Under the pieces are notes generated by a model, which saw nothing but the letters and a program-made list of their open reading frames with translations, had not been told where the DNA came from and did not search any database. Shown one piece after another: positions 9,962-17,260 of a stretch of 64,000 bases of DNA. Source of the DNA: Alphaproteobacteria bacterium (GTDB taxonomy: Bacteria > Pseudomonadota > Alphaproteobacteria > UBA2966); NCBI GenBank assembly GCA_030740435.1, contig JASLXG010000094.1, positions 1-64,000 on the forward strand. Reading direction: 5' to 3'. The first letter of the stretch is position 1. Every line of letters starts with the position of its first letter. Made by a program: the position numbers and the translations under genes.

Positions 9962-9977
9962 CAGAGAAAGAAAGCCT

Positions 9978-10460
9978 ATGGAAAGTCTGGATACACAGGA
10001 TTGCCGCATCCTCGACGAGCTGCAGCGCGACGGCCGCTTGTCGATCGCCGAGTTGGCCGAGCGCATCGGCCTCTCGACGACGCCGTGTTGGCGCCGCGTG
10101 CGCCGCTTGCAAGAGGCGGGCGTCATCCGGCGCTACGTGGCGCAGCTCGATCCCCAGCAGCTCGGCATCGGCCTCGACGTCTTCGTCAACGTCACCATCG
10201 ACATGCACCGGGCTCAGGAATTCGAAAGCGAAATCCGCCGCCGCGACGAAGTGGTGGAGGGCTACGCCATCACCGGTGAACGCGACTACTTGCTGCACAT
10301 CATGGTGGCCGACATCCGGGCTTTCGAGGTTTTCGTGCAAAACGACCTGATTCGCATGCCGGGTGTCGACCGGGTCACCACCAGCCTGGTTCTCAAGACG
10401 GTCAAGGACGGCGCGGCGGTTCCGCTGCGCTATGCCCGAGAGCGGGCCGGGCAGGTTTGA
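9978..10460 (+). CDS. Lrp/AsnC family transcriptional regulator
   Basis: A 160-residue regulator. The N-terminal winged helix-turn-helix spans about residues 5-65 (LDTQDCRILDELQRDGRLS, then LAERIGLSTTPCWRRVRRL), a very typical AsnC-type domain. The C-terminal RAM ligand-binding domain follows (VFVNVTIDMH, then GERDYLLHIMVADI and FVQNDLIRMPGV). Such proteins sense amino acids and usually control a neighbouring catabolic gene. The divergent arrangement with the indolepyruvate oxidoreductase makes an aromatic amino acid the obvious candidate effector (inference). The GERDYLL segment matches the effector-pocket region of the family. Confidence 0.93.
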   Translation: MESLDTQDCRILDELQRDGRLSIAELAERIGLSTTPCWRRVRRLQEAGVIRRYVAQLDPQQLGIGLDVFVNVTIDMHRAQEFESEIRRRDEVVEGYAITGERDYLLHIMVADIRAFEVFVQNDLIRMPGVDRVTTSLVLKTVKDGAAVPLRYARERAGQV

Positions 10461-10777
10461 GGATGTCACGATAACAGAAAAAACAATCATTGTCAGTCAT
10501 TTAGCAATTATTTTTAATAAAATAGGTGGGGTTTGACGATTAATGACGAAGGCTGCTTGGAATGAGGTGGTTCCGCTTCGTTGGACAGCTCGGCGGCCTT
10601 GCCAGGGTGTATTCCTCGGCCCTGTCATGCGGGCTAGAAGCCAACTGGATTTGCTCGTTGTCGCCCCTGTACCGGGCCGATAAATCCGCTATCATGGGTA
10701 CCAAGACCGGGCTCGACCGGCGCTCGCCGCTGCAACTCGCTGTCGAGTGATAGGTGGGCAAAATCTGGGGGGTGACG
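10461..10777. other. 317-bp gene-free stretch upstream of the Crp/Fnr gene
   Basis: The first 80 bases are AT-rich and hold the promoter candidate listed separately. From about 10550 to 10777 the composition returns to the local average. A frame of 62 codons (10562-10750) is open there but shows no family resemblance, ribosome binding site or codon bias. I see no tRNA, riboswitch or terminator hairpin. If the promoter is right, the Crp/Fnr mRNA has an unusually long leader of about 250 bases. Confidence 0.5.
10490..10518 (+). promoter_or_regulatory. Candidate sigma-70 promoter for the Crp/Fnr regulator
   Basis: TTGTCA at 10490-10495 and TTTAAT at 10513-10518 are separated by exactly 17 bases and lie in an AT-rich island inside otherwise GC-rich DNA. 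Each box has one mismatch to its consensus. The distance to the ATG at 10778 is about 250 bases, so a closer promoter may exist as well. Confidence 0.4.
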
Positions 10778-11506
10778 ATGACGGCGGATTGGCAACCCGA
10801 TAACTTGCAGACGGAGATCCCGCCGGACCGGGAGAAGAGCCTCCGTGGCACGGCCTTGTTGCTGGAGATGCCGCCGGCGACGATAGCCGAGCTGGAAAAC
10901 CTCAGCACCTGGTACTGGTTTCCCGAGGGCGTGCAGATCTTCGATCGCAGCGACAATCACACCGACGTTTTTTTCATTGCCGAAGGCACGGTGCGGGTGG
11001 TCGACCATGCCGCCTCGGGCCAGGAGGTGGCGTTCTCCGACCTCGAGGCCGGAGCCGTGCTGGGCGAGTTATCGGCCATCGACGGCGAGGCCCGCTCGGC
11101 CACCGTCTTTGCCGCCGAAGATACCTTGCTGGCCAAGGTCGAAGCGGCCGCGTTCGTTGACTTTCTGGCCCGCCATCCCGACGTTGGCAGGCGCCTGATG
11201 CTTTATTTCGTCAGCACCATCCGGGGGCTCAATTCCCGCGTCGTCGGTCTTTCCTCGATGTCCAGTGTGCAGCGCGTCTACGGCGAGCTGTTGCAGATGT
11301 CGGAGCCCGATCCCGAGGGCGAGGGCCGCTGGAAGATCAATTCCATGCCGCAACACAAGGAGATCGCGGTGTGGGCCGGCACGACGCCCGAGACCGTGGC
11401 TCGGGCCATTGGCGAGCTGCTCAAGGCGGAAGTCGTCAAGCGCCGCCACAAGACGCTGCTCATCCTCGACCGTCAGCGCCTGCATGAGTTGGCGACGGCC
11501 AGCTAG
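10778..11506 (+). CDS. Crp/Fnr family transcriptional regulator
   Basis: A 242-residue regulator. A cyclic-nucleotide-binding-type beta barrel occupies about residues 25-140 (PEGVQIFDRSDNHTDVFFI, GAVLGELSAIDGEARSATV), and a Crp-type winged helix about 160-235 (HKEIAVWAGTTPETVARAIG). I see no N-terminal cysteine cluster of the FNR kind. The GELSAxDGxxRSATV segment is the phosphate-binding-cassette position, so a cyclic nucleotide ligand is possible. The ATG at 10778 is preceded by a G-rich ribosome binding site; a GTG eight codons earlier is less likely. Its target genes are not evident from the neighbourhood. Confidence 0.9.
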   Translation: MTADWQPDNLQTEIPPDREKSLRGTALLLEMPPATIAELENLSTWYWFPEGVQIFDRSDNHTDVFFIAEGTVRVVDHAASGQEVAFSDLEAGAVLGELSAIDGEARSATVFAAEDTLLAKVEAAAFVDFLARHPDVGRRLMLYFVSTIRGLNSRVVGLSSMSSVQRVYGELLQMSEPDPEGEGRWKINSMPQHKEIAVWAGTTPETVARAIGELLKAEVVKRRHKTLLILDRQRLHELATAS

Positions 11507-11701
11507 TAACCACTGGGGCAGCCTGGAATCGCTTGAAATTTTATGGTGTTTGTTGTAATATCAAGGCCTTAGCTCAGTCCCGCCGTTTACCGTTTGTTAG
11601 CGGCACGGGGCTAGGATTAGAGCCGGGTCCAGAAGGCCCGCTTCAAGCTCCCGACAGACGATAGAATTTCGCTCTCCGGGACGGCAGTCAGGGGTCACGA
11701 T

Positions 11702-12451
11702 GTGACGACCGTTGATACCGTCACCGCGGCAAATAGCTTTTTCGCCAGCGCCGGCAAGCCGTCCGCGCCGGCCTCCACTCAGGCTGCGGCCGTCGAAGGC
11801 GCGGTTACCCCCACTGCCATTACCCCGCCAGCCCGGGCCGCGCGGGGCGATTCCCACCCCAAACACGGCAATCCCGGTGCCCACCGCCAGGGCGCCTCGC
11901 TGATTGATTTCGCGACCTTGCGGGCGGCCCAAGAATCTGCCAGCGACGGCAAGACCGGCAAATCCGCCAGCAATCCCGGGGGCCTCAGCGAGGCCGAGCT
12001 GAAACTGGTGGCCGAGCTCAAAGCCCGCGATGCCGAGGTGAGGCGCCATGAACAAGCCCACGCCAACGCCGGCGGGCAATATTCCGGTCAACCCAGCTAT
12101 AGCTACCAGCGCGGCCCCGACGGCCGCAACTACGCCGTCGACGGCTCGACGCCCATCGATGTCAGTCCGGTAGCCGGCAATCCCGAAGCCACGGTGCGCA
12201 AGATGGAGGTCGTAAAGCGGGCCGCCATGGCACCGGCCGAACCTTCGGGCCAGGATCGCGCCGTGGCCTCGCGGGCCCAGGCCGAACAGTCGAAGGCCCG
12301 GGCCGAGGCCGCGGCCCAGCGGGGCGAGGAGGCCGCCGCCGCGGCCGAGGACTCCAGCCCCAGCCAGCCCGGCGACGCCGGCAACGCCGCCGCCACGGCC
12401 TATGGCCATGAATCCGCTGGCCAGCCGCCGACCTTGCTGGCCGTCGCCTGA
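11702..12451 (+). CDS. SprA-family putative metalloprotease (CJM1_0395-like)
   Basis: A 249-residue protein with a disordered, Ala/Pro-rich N-terminal third and a conserved core from about residue 95. The core begins ELKARDAEVRRHEQAHANAG, in which His116-Glu-Gln-Ala-His120 is an HExxH-type zinc site, and continues with YSYQRGPDGRNYAVDG and GNPEATVRKMEVVKRAAMAP. These are hallmarks of the SprA-related putative metalloprotease family. The C-terminal tail is Ala/Glu-rich, probably coiled coil. I see no signal peptide. The GTG start is preceded by CAGGGG. Its role is unknown; family members are rarely studied. Confidence 0.8.
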   Translation: MTTVDTVTAANSFFASAGKPSAPASTQAAAVEGAVTPTAITPPARAARGDSHPKHGNPGAHRQGASLIDFATLRAAQESASDGKTGKSASNPGGLSEAELKLVAELKARDAEVRRHEQAHANAGGQYSGQPSYSYQRGPDGRNYAVDGSTPIDVSPVAGNPEATVRKMEVVKRAAMAPAEPSGQDRAVASRAQAEQSKARAEAAAQRGEEAAAAAEDSSPSQPGDAGNAAATAYGHESAGQPPTLLAVA

Positions 12452-12557
12452 CATAGCAAACTCTTCTTGTGAGGGCCGGCCCGCGGTATTACCTTCGGGC
12501 ACCTCCGCGCTGGCGCCGCGAGCCGCCGCGGCACCACCACCGCCACTGCGATACGGC

Positions 12558-13355
12558 ATGGGCCACGATCCGATCGATAGCGCCGCCGCAGCGACCGACA
12601 AGCAGCACGATCTGCCGCTTTCGGTCGTTATCCCGGTGCACGACGAAGCGGCCAACATCGGGTCGCTGATCGACGAGGTGGCGGCGGCTCTCGATGGTCT
12701 GCTGGCTTTCGAGCTTGTCGTGGTCGACGATTGCAGCGCCGACGACACCGCCGCGGTACTGGCCGCCGCGGCCGCCTCACGACCCTGGCTCAGGCGCTTC
12801 CGGCACCAGAGCAACGCCGGTCAAAGCGCGGCCTTGCGCAGCGGTATCGAGGCGGCGCGCGGGCGCTGGATAGCCACCCTCGATGGCGATGGCCAAAACG
12901 ATCCCGCCGATCTGCCTAAGCTGCTGGCCCTGGTCGATCTCGAGGCCCCGGTGCCGGTTCGGGAGCTCATCACCGGCCATCGCCGCCGCCGCCACGACAG
13001 CTGGCTGAAAAGGTTTTCCTCGAAAGTGGCCAACGCCGTGCGCCGGCGCCTGCTGCGCGACGGTACCCCGGACACCGGCTGCGGCCTCAAGCTTTTCGAA
13101 CGCCGGCTTTTTCTCAGCCTGCCGCTTTTCGATCACTTCCATCGCTTCCTGCCGGCCCTGGTGCGCCTGCGTGGCGCCAAAGTGACCTCGGTCGAGGTCA
13201 ACCACCGGCCGCGCCGTGGGGGGCGCTCGCACTATGGCGTCGGCGATCGCTTGTGGGTCGGCATCGTCGATATCTGCGGCGTCATGTGGCTGGCCCGGCG
13301 CAGCCGCTTGCCGGTCGTCGAAGAACTGCATGACGGTCCACGAGATGGCGGCTAA
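12558..13355 (+). CDS. Glycosyltransferase family 2 (polyprenol-phosphate sugar synthase type)
   Basis: A 265-residue GT-A enzyme similar to dolichol-phosphate mannose synthase. It has LSVVIPVHDEAANI (nucleotide-binding strand), LVVVDDCSADDT, the metal-binding IATLDGDGQNDPADL and DTGCGLKLF. There is no C-terminal membrane anchor, so it is the soluble Dpm1-like form. It probably loads a sugar onto undecaprenyl phosphate. The next two genes, a membrane protein and an ArnT/PMT-type transferase, would use such a lipid-linked sugar, and all three overlap, so they likely form one pathway. The ATG at 12558 sits just before the conserved N-terminus; longer versions run into the previous gene. Confidence 0.88.
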   Translation: MGHDPIDSAAAATDKQHDLPLSVVIPVHDEAANIGSLIDEVAAALDGLLAFELVVVDDCSADDTAAVLAAAAASRPWLRRFRHQSNAGQSAALRSGIEAARGRWIATLDGDGQNDPADLPKLLALVDLEAPVPVRELITGHRRRRHDSWLKRFSSKVANAVRRRLLRDGTPDTGCGLKLFERRLFLSLPLFDHFHRFLPALVRLRGAKVTSVEVNHRPRRGGRSHYGVGDRLWVGIVDICGVMWLARRSRLPVVEELHDGPRDGG

Positions 13356-14049
13356 GAAGGATCTTCGGGGGCTCGCGCGCGGTGGTTTGCTGCTGCTGGC
13401 GCTGCTTGCCATCGGCTTTGCCGTCAAGGAAAGCGGCCTGGCGGCGGCTTTCAGCACCGACTGGATCGACAGTCAGGTGCGTGGTCAGGGCTTGCTTGGC
13501 GAGGCTATTTTCGTGGCCGCCGCGGCACTTTTTACCACCTTCGGGCTGCCCCGTCAGATCGTCGGCTTCCTCGCCGGCTATGCCTTCGGCGTCGTCGTGG
13601 GCACGGCGCTGGCGCTGTTGGCCACCGTCATCGGCTGCGTCGTGACTTTCTCGTATGCCCGGCTTGCGGGCCGGTCCGTGGTGCTGGCCCGGGCGCCGGC
13701 GCGGCTGCGTCGCATCGATGCTTTTCTGGCCCAGAACCCCTTCGCCATGGCCCTGGTGATCCGGCTGTTGCCGGTGGGCAGCAACCTGTTGACCAACCTG
13801 GCGGCCGGTGTCTCCACCATCGGCGGCTTGGCTTTCGTGCTGGGCTCGGCGCTCGGCTACCTGCCCCAGACCATCATCTTCGCCCTTGTTGGCTCGGGCG
13901 TCTCCATCGCTTCGGAGACTCAGATCGCCATCAGCGTCGGCCTTTTCGCGCTCTCGGCCGGGCTCGGCGTATGGCTCTTCCGGCGCTACGGCCGCTCCAG
14001 CGGTTTGGCTGGCGAGGAGGAGGGCGAGGAGGGGGGCAGCGGCTCATGA
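13330..14049 (+). CDS. TVP38/TMEM64 (VTT/DedA-like) membrane protein
   Basis: A 239-residue inner-membrane protein. An N-terminal helix (GLLLLALLAIGFAV) is followed by the VTT core: TFGLPRQIVGFLAGYAFG with the re-entrant glycine-rich segment, then a cytoplasmic loop rich in Arg, MALVIRLLPVGSNLLTNLAA and a last pair of helices. VTT/DedA proteins include lipid scramblases and undecaprenyl-phosphate flippases. That role fits its place between a polyprenol-phosphate glycosyltransferase and an ArnT-type enzyme (inference). The ATG overlaps the end of the preceding gene by 26 bases; an alternative ATG lies five codons later. Confidence 0.85.
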   Translation: MTVHEMAAKKDLRGLARGGLLLLALLAIGFAVKESGLAAAFSTDWIDSQVRGQGLLGEAIFVAAAALFTTFGLPRQIVGFLAGYAFGVVVGTALALLATVIGCVVTFSYARLAGRSVVLARAPARLRRIDAFLAQNPFAMALVIRLLPVGSNLLTNLAAGVSTIGGLAFVLGSALGYLPQTIIFALVGSGVSIASETQIAISVGLFALSAGLGVWLFRRYGRSSGLAGEEEGEEGGSGS

Positions 14050-15674
14050 GGCGCGCCATCGTCCCGGCTCTGCCTTGGCTGGCCGCCTGGTTGTTATTGG
14101 TCGGCCTGGCGCTCGGGGCCCGGCCGCTGACGCCGGTCGACGAGACGCGCTATCTGGCGGTGGCCTGGGAGATGTGGGTCAGTGGCGATGCCCTGGTGCC
14201 GCACCTCAACGGCGAGCCCTACAGCCACAAGCCGCCGCTGCTGTTTTGGCTGATCAATCTGGGCTGGGCGGTGGCTGGCGTCAGCGAGTGGTGGGCCCGG
14301 CTGGTGGCGCCGCTCTGTGGCCTGGGGGCGCTCTTTGCCGCCAGGGCGCTGGCCGCCAAGCTCTGGCCCGAGCGCCCGGAAATCTCCGAACTCGTGCCTT
14401 GGCTGCTGCTGGGCAGTCTGTTTTGGGCCGCTTTCGCCAGCCTCACCATGTTCGACATGCTGCTGACGCTGATCAGCACGGTCGGCCTCTTGGCCCTGGT
14501 CGTGGCCTGGCGCGGCCGGTTGGTGACGGGTTTCGCCGGCCTGGCCCTGGCGCTCGGGCTCGGCGTGCTGGCCAAGGGGCCGGTGATCGCGCTCTACCTC
14601 TTGCCGCCGGCCCTGCTGGCACCCTGGTGGGCCTCGGCCCAGCCACCGGCTCAGGCGGTTTCTTGGCGGCGCTGGTATGGCGGCCTGGCGTTGGCGGTGT
14701 TGGTTGCCGCGGCGGCGGCGCTGGCCTGGGCTCTGCCGGCGGCGCGGGCTGGCGGACCGACCTATGGCGACGCCATCCTGTGGGGCCAGACGGCGGGCCG
14801 CATGAGCCAGTCCTTTGCCCATGACCGGCCTTTCTGGTGGTACCTGCCGCTGCTGCCGTTGCTGCTCTTTCCCTGGTTTTTTTGGCCGCCGCTGTGGCGC
14901 GGTGCCTGGCGCAATCGGGCCGGGATGTGGGGCGAAACTGGCCCGCGCCTGGCCCTCGCCACCATGGTGCCGGCCTTTGTTGTGTTTTCGCTGATCAGCG
15001 GCAAGCAGCCCCACTACATGTTGCCGCTGTTCCCGCCGCTGATGCTGATCGCCGCCCGGGCCTTGCCGCAAATCCCGGAGGGGCGATGGTCGCTGCTGCC
15101 GCCGGCGCTGATAGTGCTGCTGGCCGGGCTGGCTCTGGTGCTGTTCGGCGGCCTGGGCCAGGGCCCGCCGGAAGGCCATCCGGGATCGTTGCCGAGCTGG
15201 CTGGGGGCGGCGGAGCCATTGGGTTTCGCCATGATCCTGCTGGGCGCCCTGGTGGCTGTCTGGCGGGGCCCTGGCCTGGCCGGCCGGGTGCGGACCTTGG
15301 CCTTACAGACGCTGGCCCTGGTGCTGCTGGTCCACGCCACGCTGGTGCCGGCGCTGAGGCCGGCCTTCGACCTACAGCGCGCTGCCGCCCACGTCGGCGA
15401 AATTCTGGCGCGCGGCCACGCCGTGGCGGTGGTCAACAAGTACCAGGGGCAACTGCAGTTCCCCGGCCGCCTGCGGCGCGCGCTGGAGGTGGTACCGGGC
15501 CGCCAACTGGAGAGCTGGCTGGCCGCCCACCCGGACGGCCATGTCGTCACGCTGCACCTGAAAAATCTACCCCAGAGCGCCGGCCTGCCGCTCTACGTGC
15601 AGCCCTATCGCGGCCGGCAGTTGGCCATCTGGACGCGGGACAACGTTCTCGCCGAGCCGTTGGCGTTTTATTAG
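14046..15674 (+). CDS. ArnT/PMT-type glycosyltransferase (GT39/GT83)
   Basis: A 542-residue polytopic membrane enzyme. The first periplasmic loop carries the family signature: TPVDETRYLAVAWEMW with the acidic catalytic pair, then HLNGEPYSHKPPLLFW with the conserved Lys-Pro-Pro-Leu. About a dozen hydrophobic segments follow, and the C-terminus is a periplasmic domain. Family members move a sugar from undecaprenyl phosphate to lipid A or protein. The ATG overlaps the previous TGA (ATGA), so it is coupled to the VTT gene. The three-gene set resembles an envelope-glycan decoration module; the sugar and the acceptor cannot be read from sequence. Confidence 0.9.
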   Translation: MRRAIVPALPWLAAWLLLVGLALGARPLTPVDETRYLAVAWEMWVSGDALVPHLNGEPYSHKPPLLFWLINLGWAVAGVSEWWARLVAPLCGLGALFAARALAAKLWPERPEISELVPWLLLGSLFWAAFASLTMFDMLLTLISTVGLLALVVAWRGRLVTGFAGLALALGLGVLAKGPVIALYLLPPALLAPWWASAQPPAQAVSWRRWYGGLALAVLVAAAAALAWALPAARAGGPTYGDAILWGQTAGRMSQSFAHDRPFWWYLPLLPLLLFPWFFWPPLWRGAWRNRAGMWGETGPRLALATMVPAFVVFSLISGKQPHYMLPLFPPLMLIAARALPQIPEGRWSLLPPALIVLLAGLALVLFGGLGQGPPEGHPGSLPSWLGAAEPLGFAMILLGALVAVWRGPGLAGRVRTLALQTLALVLLVHATLVPALRPAFDLQRAAAHVGEILARGHAVAVVNKYQGQLQFPGRLRRALEVVPGRQLESWLAAHPDGHVVTLHLKNLPQSAGLPLYVQPYRGRQLAIWTRDNVLAEPLAFY

Positions 15675-15713
15675 CCCCTCACCGGGCGGGCGCCTCCGCG
15701 CCCTTGGCCTCCG

Positions 15714-15899
15714 CCCCCCAAGGGGAGGCGGCTTAGCGCCGACACCAAGTGTGGTTTTTTCTGCTTGGTCTTGGTGCAACGGAAGCAACGCGACCCGCCG
15801 CTACTGCGGCGCGCCCGCGCAGGCTGCGGGCCGAAGGGCCGCCGCCGTGAGCGACAAGAACGTTAAGCTGCCCCCCCGGGGGGGGGCAGCTTAACGCCG
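15714..15899. repeat. Two copies of a G/C-rich motif around the 3' end of the Sel1 gene
   Basis: In the 216-bp gap between the ArnT-like and Sel1 genes a motif occurs twice in the same orientation: a run of C, a run of G, then GGCGGCTTAGCGCCG at about 15727-15741 and GGCAGCTTAACGCCG at 15885-15899. The second copy is part of a near-perfect hairpin (15861-15896, arms of 17 bases beginning CGTTAAGCTG, two extra G in one arm) that includes the TAA stop of the Sel1 gene. A weak ACAC-CAA-GTGT hairpin followed by GGTTTTTT at about 15742-15760 could end transcription of the ArnT-like operon. Confidence 0.5.
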
Positions 15900-16400
15900 C
15901 CAGCGTGTCAGTCCGGTCGGCGTCGGGCTCCAGTCGGCGGCTCGCCGCCGGGCGGTTTCGGTTTCCTGGGGCGTCATCAGCCGCGCCGCCTCGTCGCGCA
16001 GCAGCGTCGCCTGATGCACCAGGGTGGGAACGGCGCTGCGCAAGACCAGGCTGAGCCAAACATAGGCCGAGACCAGATCCTGGCGCACGCCGATGCCGCG
16101 GATGTGCATCGAGCCGAAGGCCAGCTGGGCCCCGGGATGGCCCTGGTTGGCGGCCTTGAAGAACCAGATGGCGGCCAGGCCGTCGTTGCGCGCCACGCCG
16201 CGGCCCCAGAAGTGCATGGCGCCGAGCATGAACTCGGCGCCGGCATGGCCGCTCTCGCTGAGCGGCCGGAATTCCCGCAACGCCACGTCGTAGCGGCCGT
16301 TGTTGTAGCTCAGAACAGCCGATTCGTAATCGGCGCGAGCTGCTGACGGCAGTGCCAGAAGCAGGCAGGGAAGCAGGGCGAGCAGCTTTTTGCGCATCAC
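15891..16400 (-). CDS. Secreted Sel1-repeat protein
   Basis: A 169-residue protein with an N-terminal signal peptide (MRKKLLALLPCLLLALPSAARA) and about three Sel1-like repeats: AVLSYNNGRYDVALREFRPL, GAEFMLGAMHFWGRGVARND and GAQLAFGSMHIRGIGVRQD. The C-terminal part is helical and rich in Arg. Sel1 proteins are periplasmic scaffolds, but the partner is unknown. A second ATG one codon in is an equally good start. The stop codon lies inside a large hairpin. The gene is monocistronic, facing away from the DUF502 gene, with about 170 bp between their starts that should hold both promoters. Confidence 0.82.
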   Translation of the reverse strand: MMRKKLLALLPCLLLALPSAARADYESAVLSYNNGRYDVALREFRPLSESGHAGAEFMLGAMHFWGRGVARNDGLAAIWFFKAANQGHPGAQLAFGSMHIRGIGVRQDLVSAYVWLSLVLRSAVPTLVHQATLLRDEAARLMTPQETETARRRAADWSPTPTGLTRWRR

Positions 16401-16573
16401 GACGTTCTGACCTTACTGCAATTGGCACCGCCCGGCCAAGTCCGCATCCAGCCCTTGGTGCGCATCGCGACCAGAGTACTTTTCCCTGTCTTAATAAGGG
16501 GTTAGGAAAGATCTGTCAGGATACGCCCAGGATATTCGTGGACCTTTCCGGAACAGCCAGGGAAAGAGATGGC

Positions 16574-17260
16574 ATGGCCCAGAGGCCGAGGTTGCTGCGC
16601 CGCCTGAGGTATTACTTTCTCGCCGGCTTCATCGTCAGCGCGCCCCTCGGCATCACGGTGCTGATCGCCTGGGAATTCATCGCCTTCGTCGACAACCAGA
16701 TCACGCCGCTGATCCCGCCCGCCTACAACCCGGAAAGCTACCTGCCTTTCAGCATTCCCGGGCTCGGCCTGGTGGTCATCTTTCTGGTCGTCACGCTGAT
16801 CGGTTTCCTGACCGCCAGCATCCTGGGCCGCACCATCGTCGGCCTGGGCGAGCAACTGGTCGAGCGCATGCCGGTGGTACGCACCGTCTACGGGGCGCTC
16901 AAGCAGATCTTCGAAACCGTGCTGGCCCAGTCGTCGAAATCCTTCCGCCAGGTGGTGCTGGTCGAGTATCCCCGCCGCGGCCTGTGGGCGGTGGCCTTCG
17001 TGACCAGCACAACCGAGGGCGAGATCGCCCATCTCAGCGCCGATGAACTGGTCAACATCTTCCTGCCGACGACGCCCAACCCGACCTCCGGGTTCCTGCT
17101 CTTCGTGCCGCGCCGCGACCTGGTGGGGCTGGAGATGACGGTGGAGGAGGGCTTCAAGCTGATCATCTCGGGCGGCATCGTGACGCCCCCCGACCCGCGC
17201 CCGGAAGCGCAGCAGGGGGTCAAGAAACTTTTTGTCGGCGCTCAACCAGATACCAGGTAA
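16574..17260 (+). CDS. DUF502 inner-membrane protein
   Basis: A 228-residue protein of the DUF502 family, widespread in proteobacteria and of unknown function. Two transmembrane helices are visible (YYFLAGFIVSAPLGITVLIA near residue 15 and LGLVVIFLVVTLIGFLTASI near 70), joined by the conserved short loop. The soluble part contains VERMPVVRTVYGALKQIFE and PTTPNPTSGFLLFVPRRD, both family hallmarks. The ATG at 16574 follows GGAAAGAG at a good distance; a longer reading starts inside the neighbouring regulatory region and is not convincing. The 3' end overlaps the convergent recG by 19 bases. Confidence 0.9.
   Translation: MAQRPRLLRRLRYYFLAGFIVSAPLGITVLIAWEFIAFVDNQITPLIPPAYNPESYLPFSIPGLGLVVIFLVVTLIGFLTASILGRTIVGLGEQLVERMPVVRTVYGALKQIFETVLAQSSKSFRQVVLVEYPRRGLWAVAFVTSTTEGEIAHLSADELVNIFLPTTPNPTSGFLLFVPRRDLVGLEMTVEEGFKLIISGGIVTPPDPRPEAQQGVKKLFVGAQPDTR

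Noticed and set aside
10562-10750. 62-codon open frame before the Crp/Fnr gene
   Set aside because: No ribosome binding site, no recognisable family, and it lies between a promoter candidate and the regulator start.
16352-16573. Longer start for the DUF502 protein
   Set aside because: The added 74 residues are low-complexity, cross the divergent promoter region, and the ATG at 16574 has a proper ribosome binding site.
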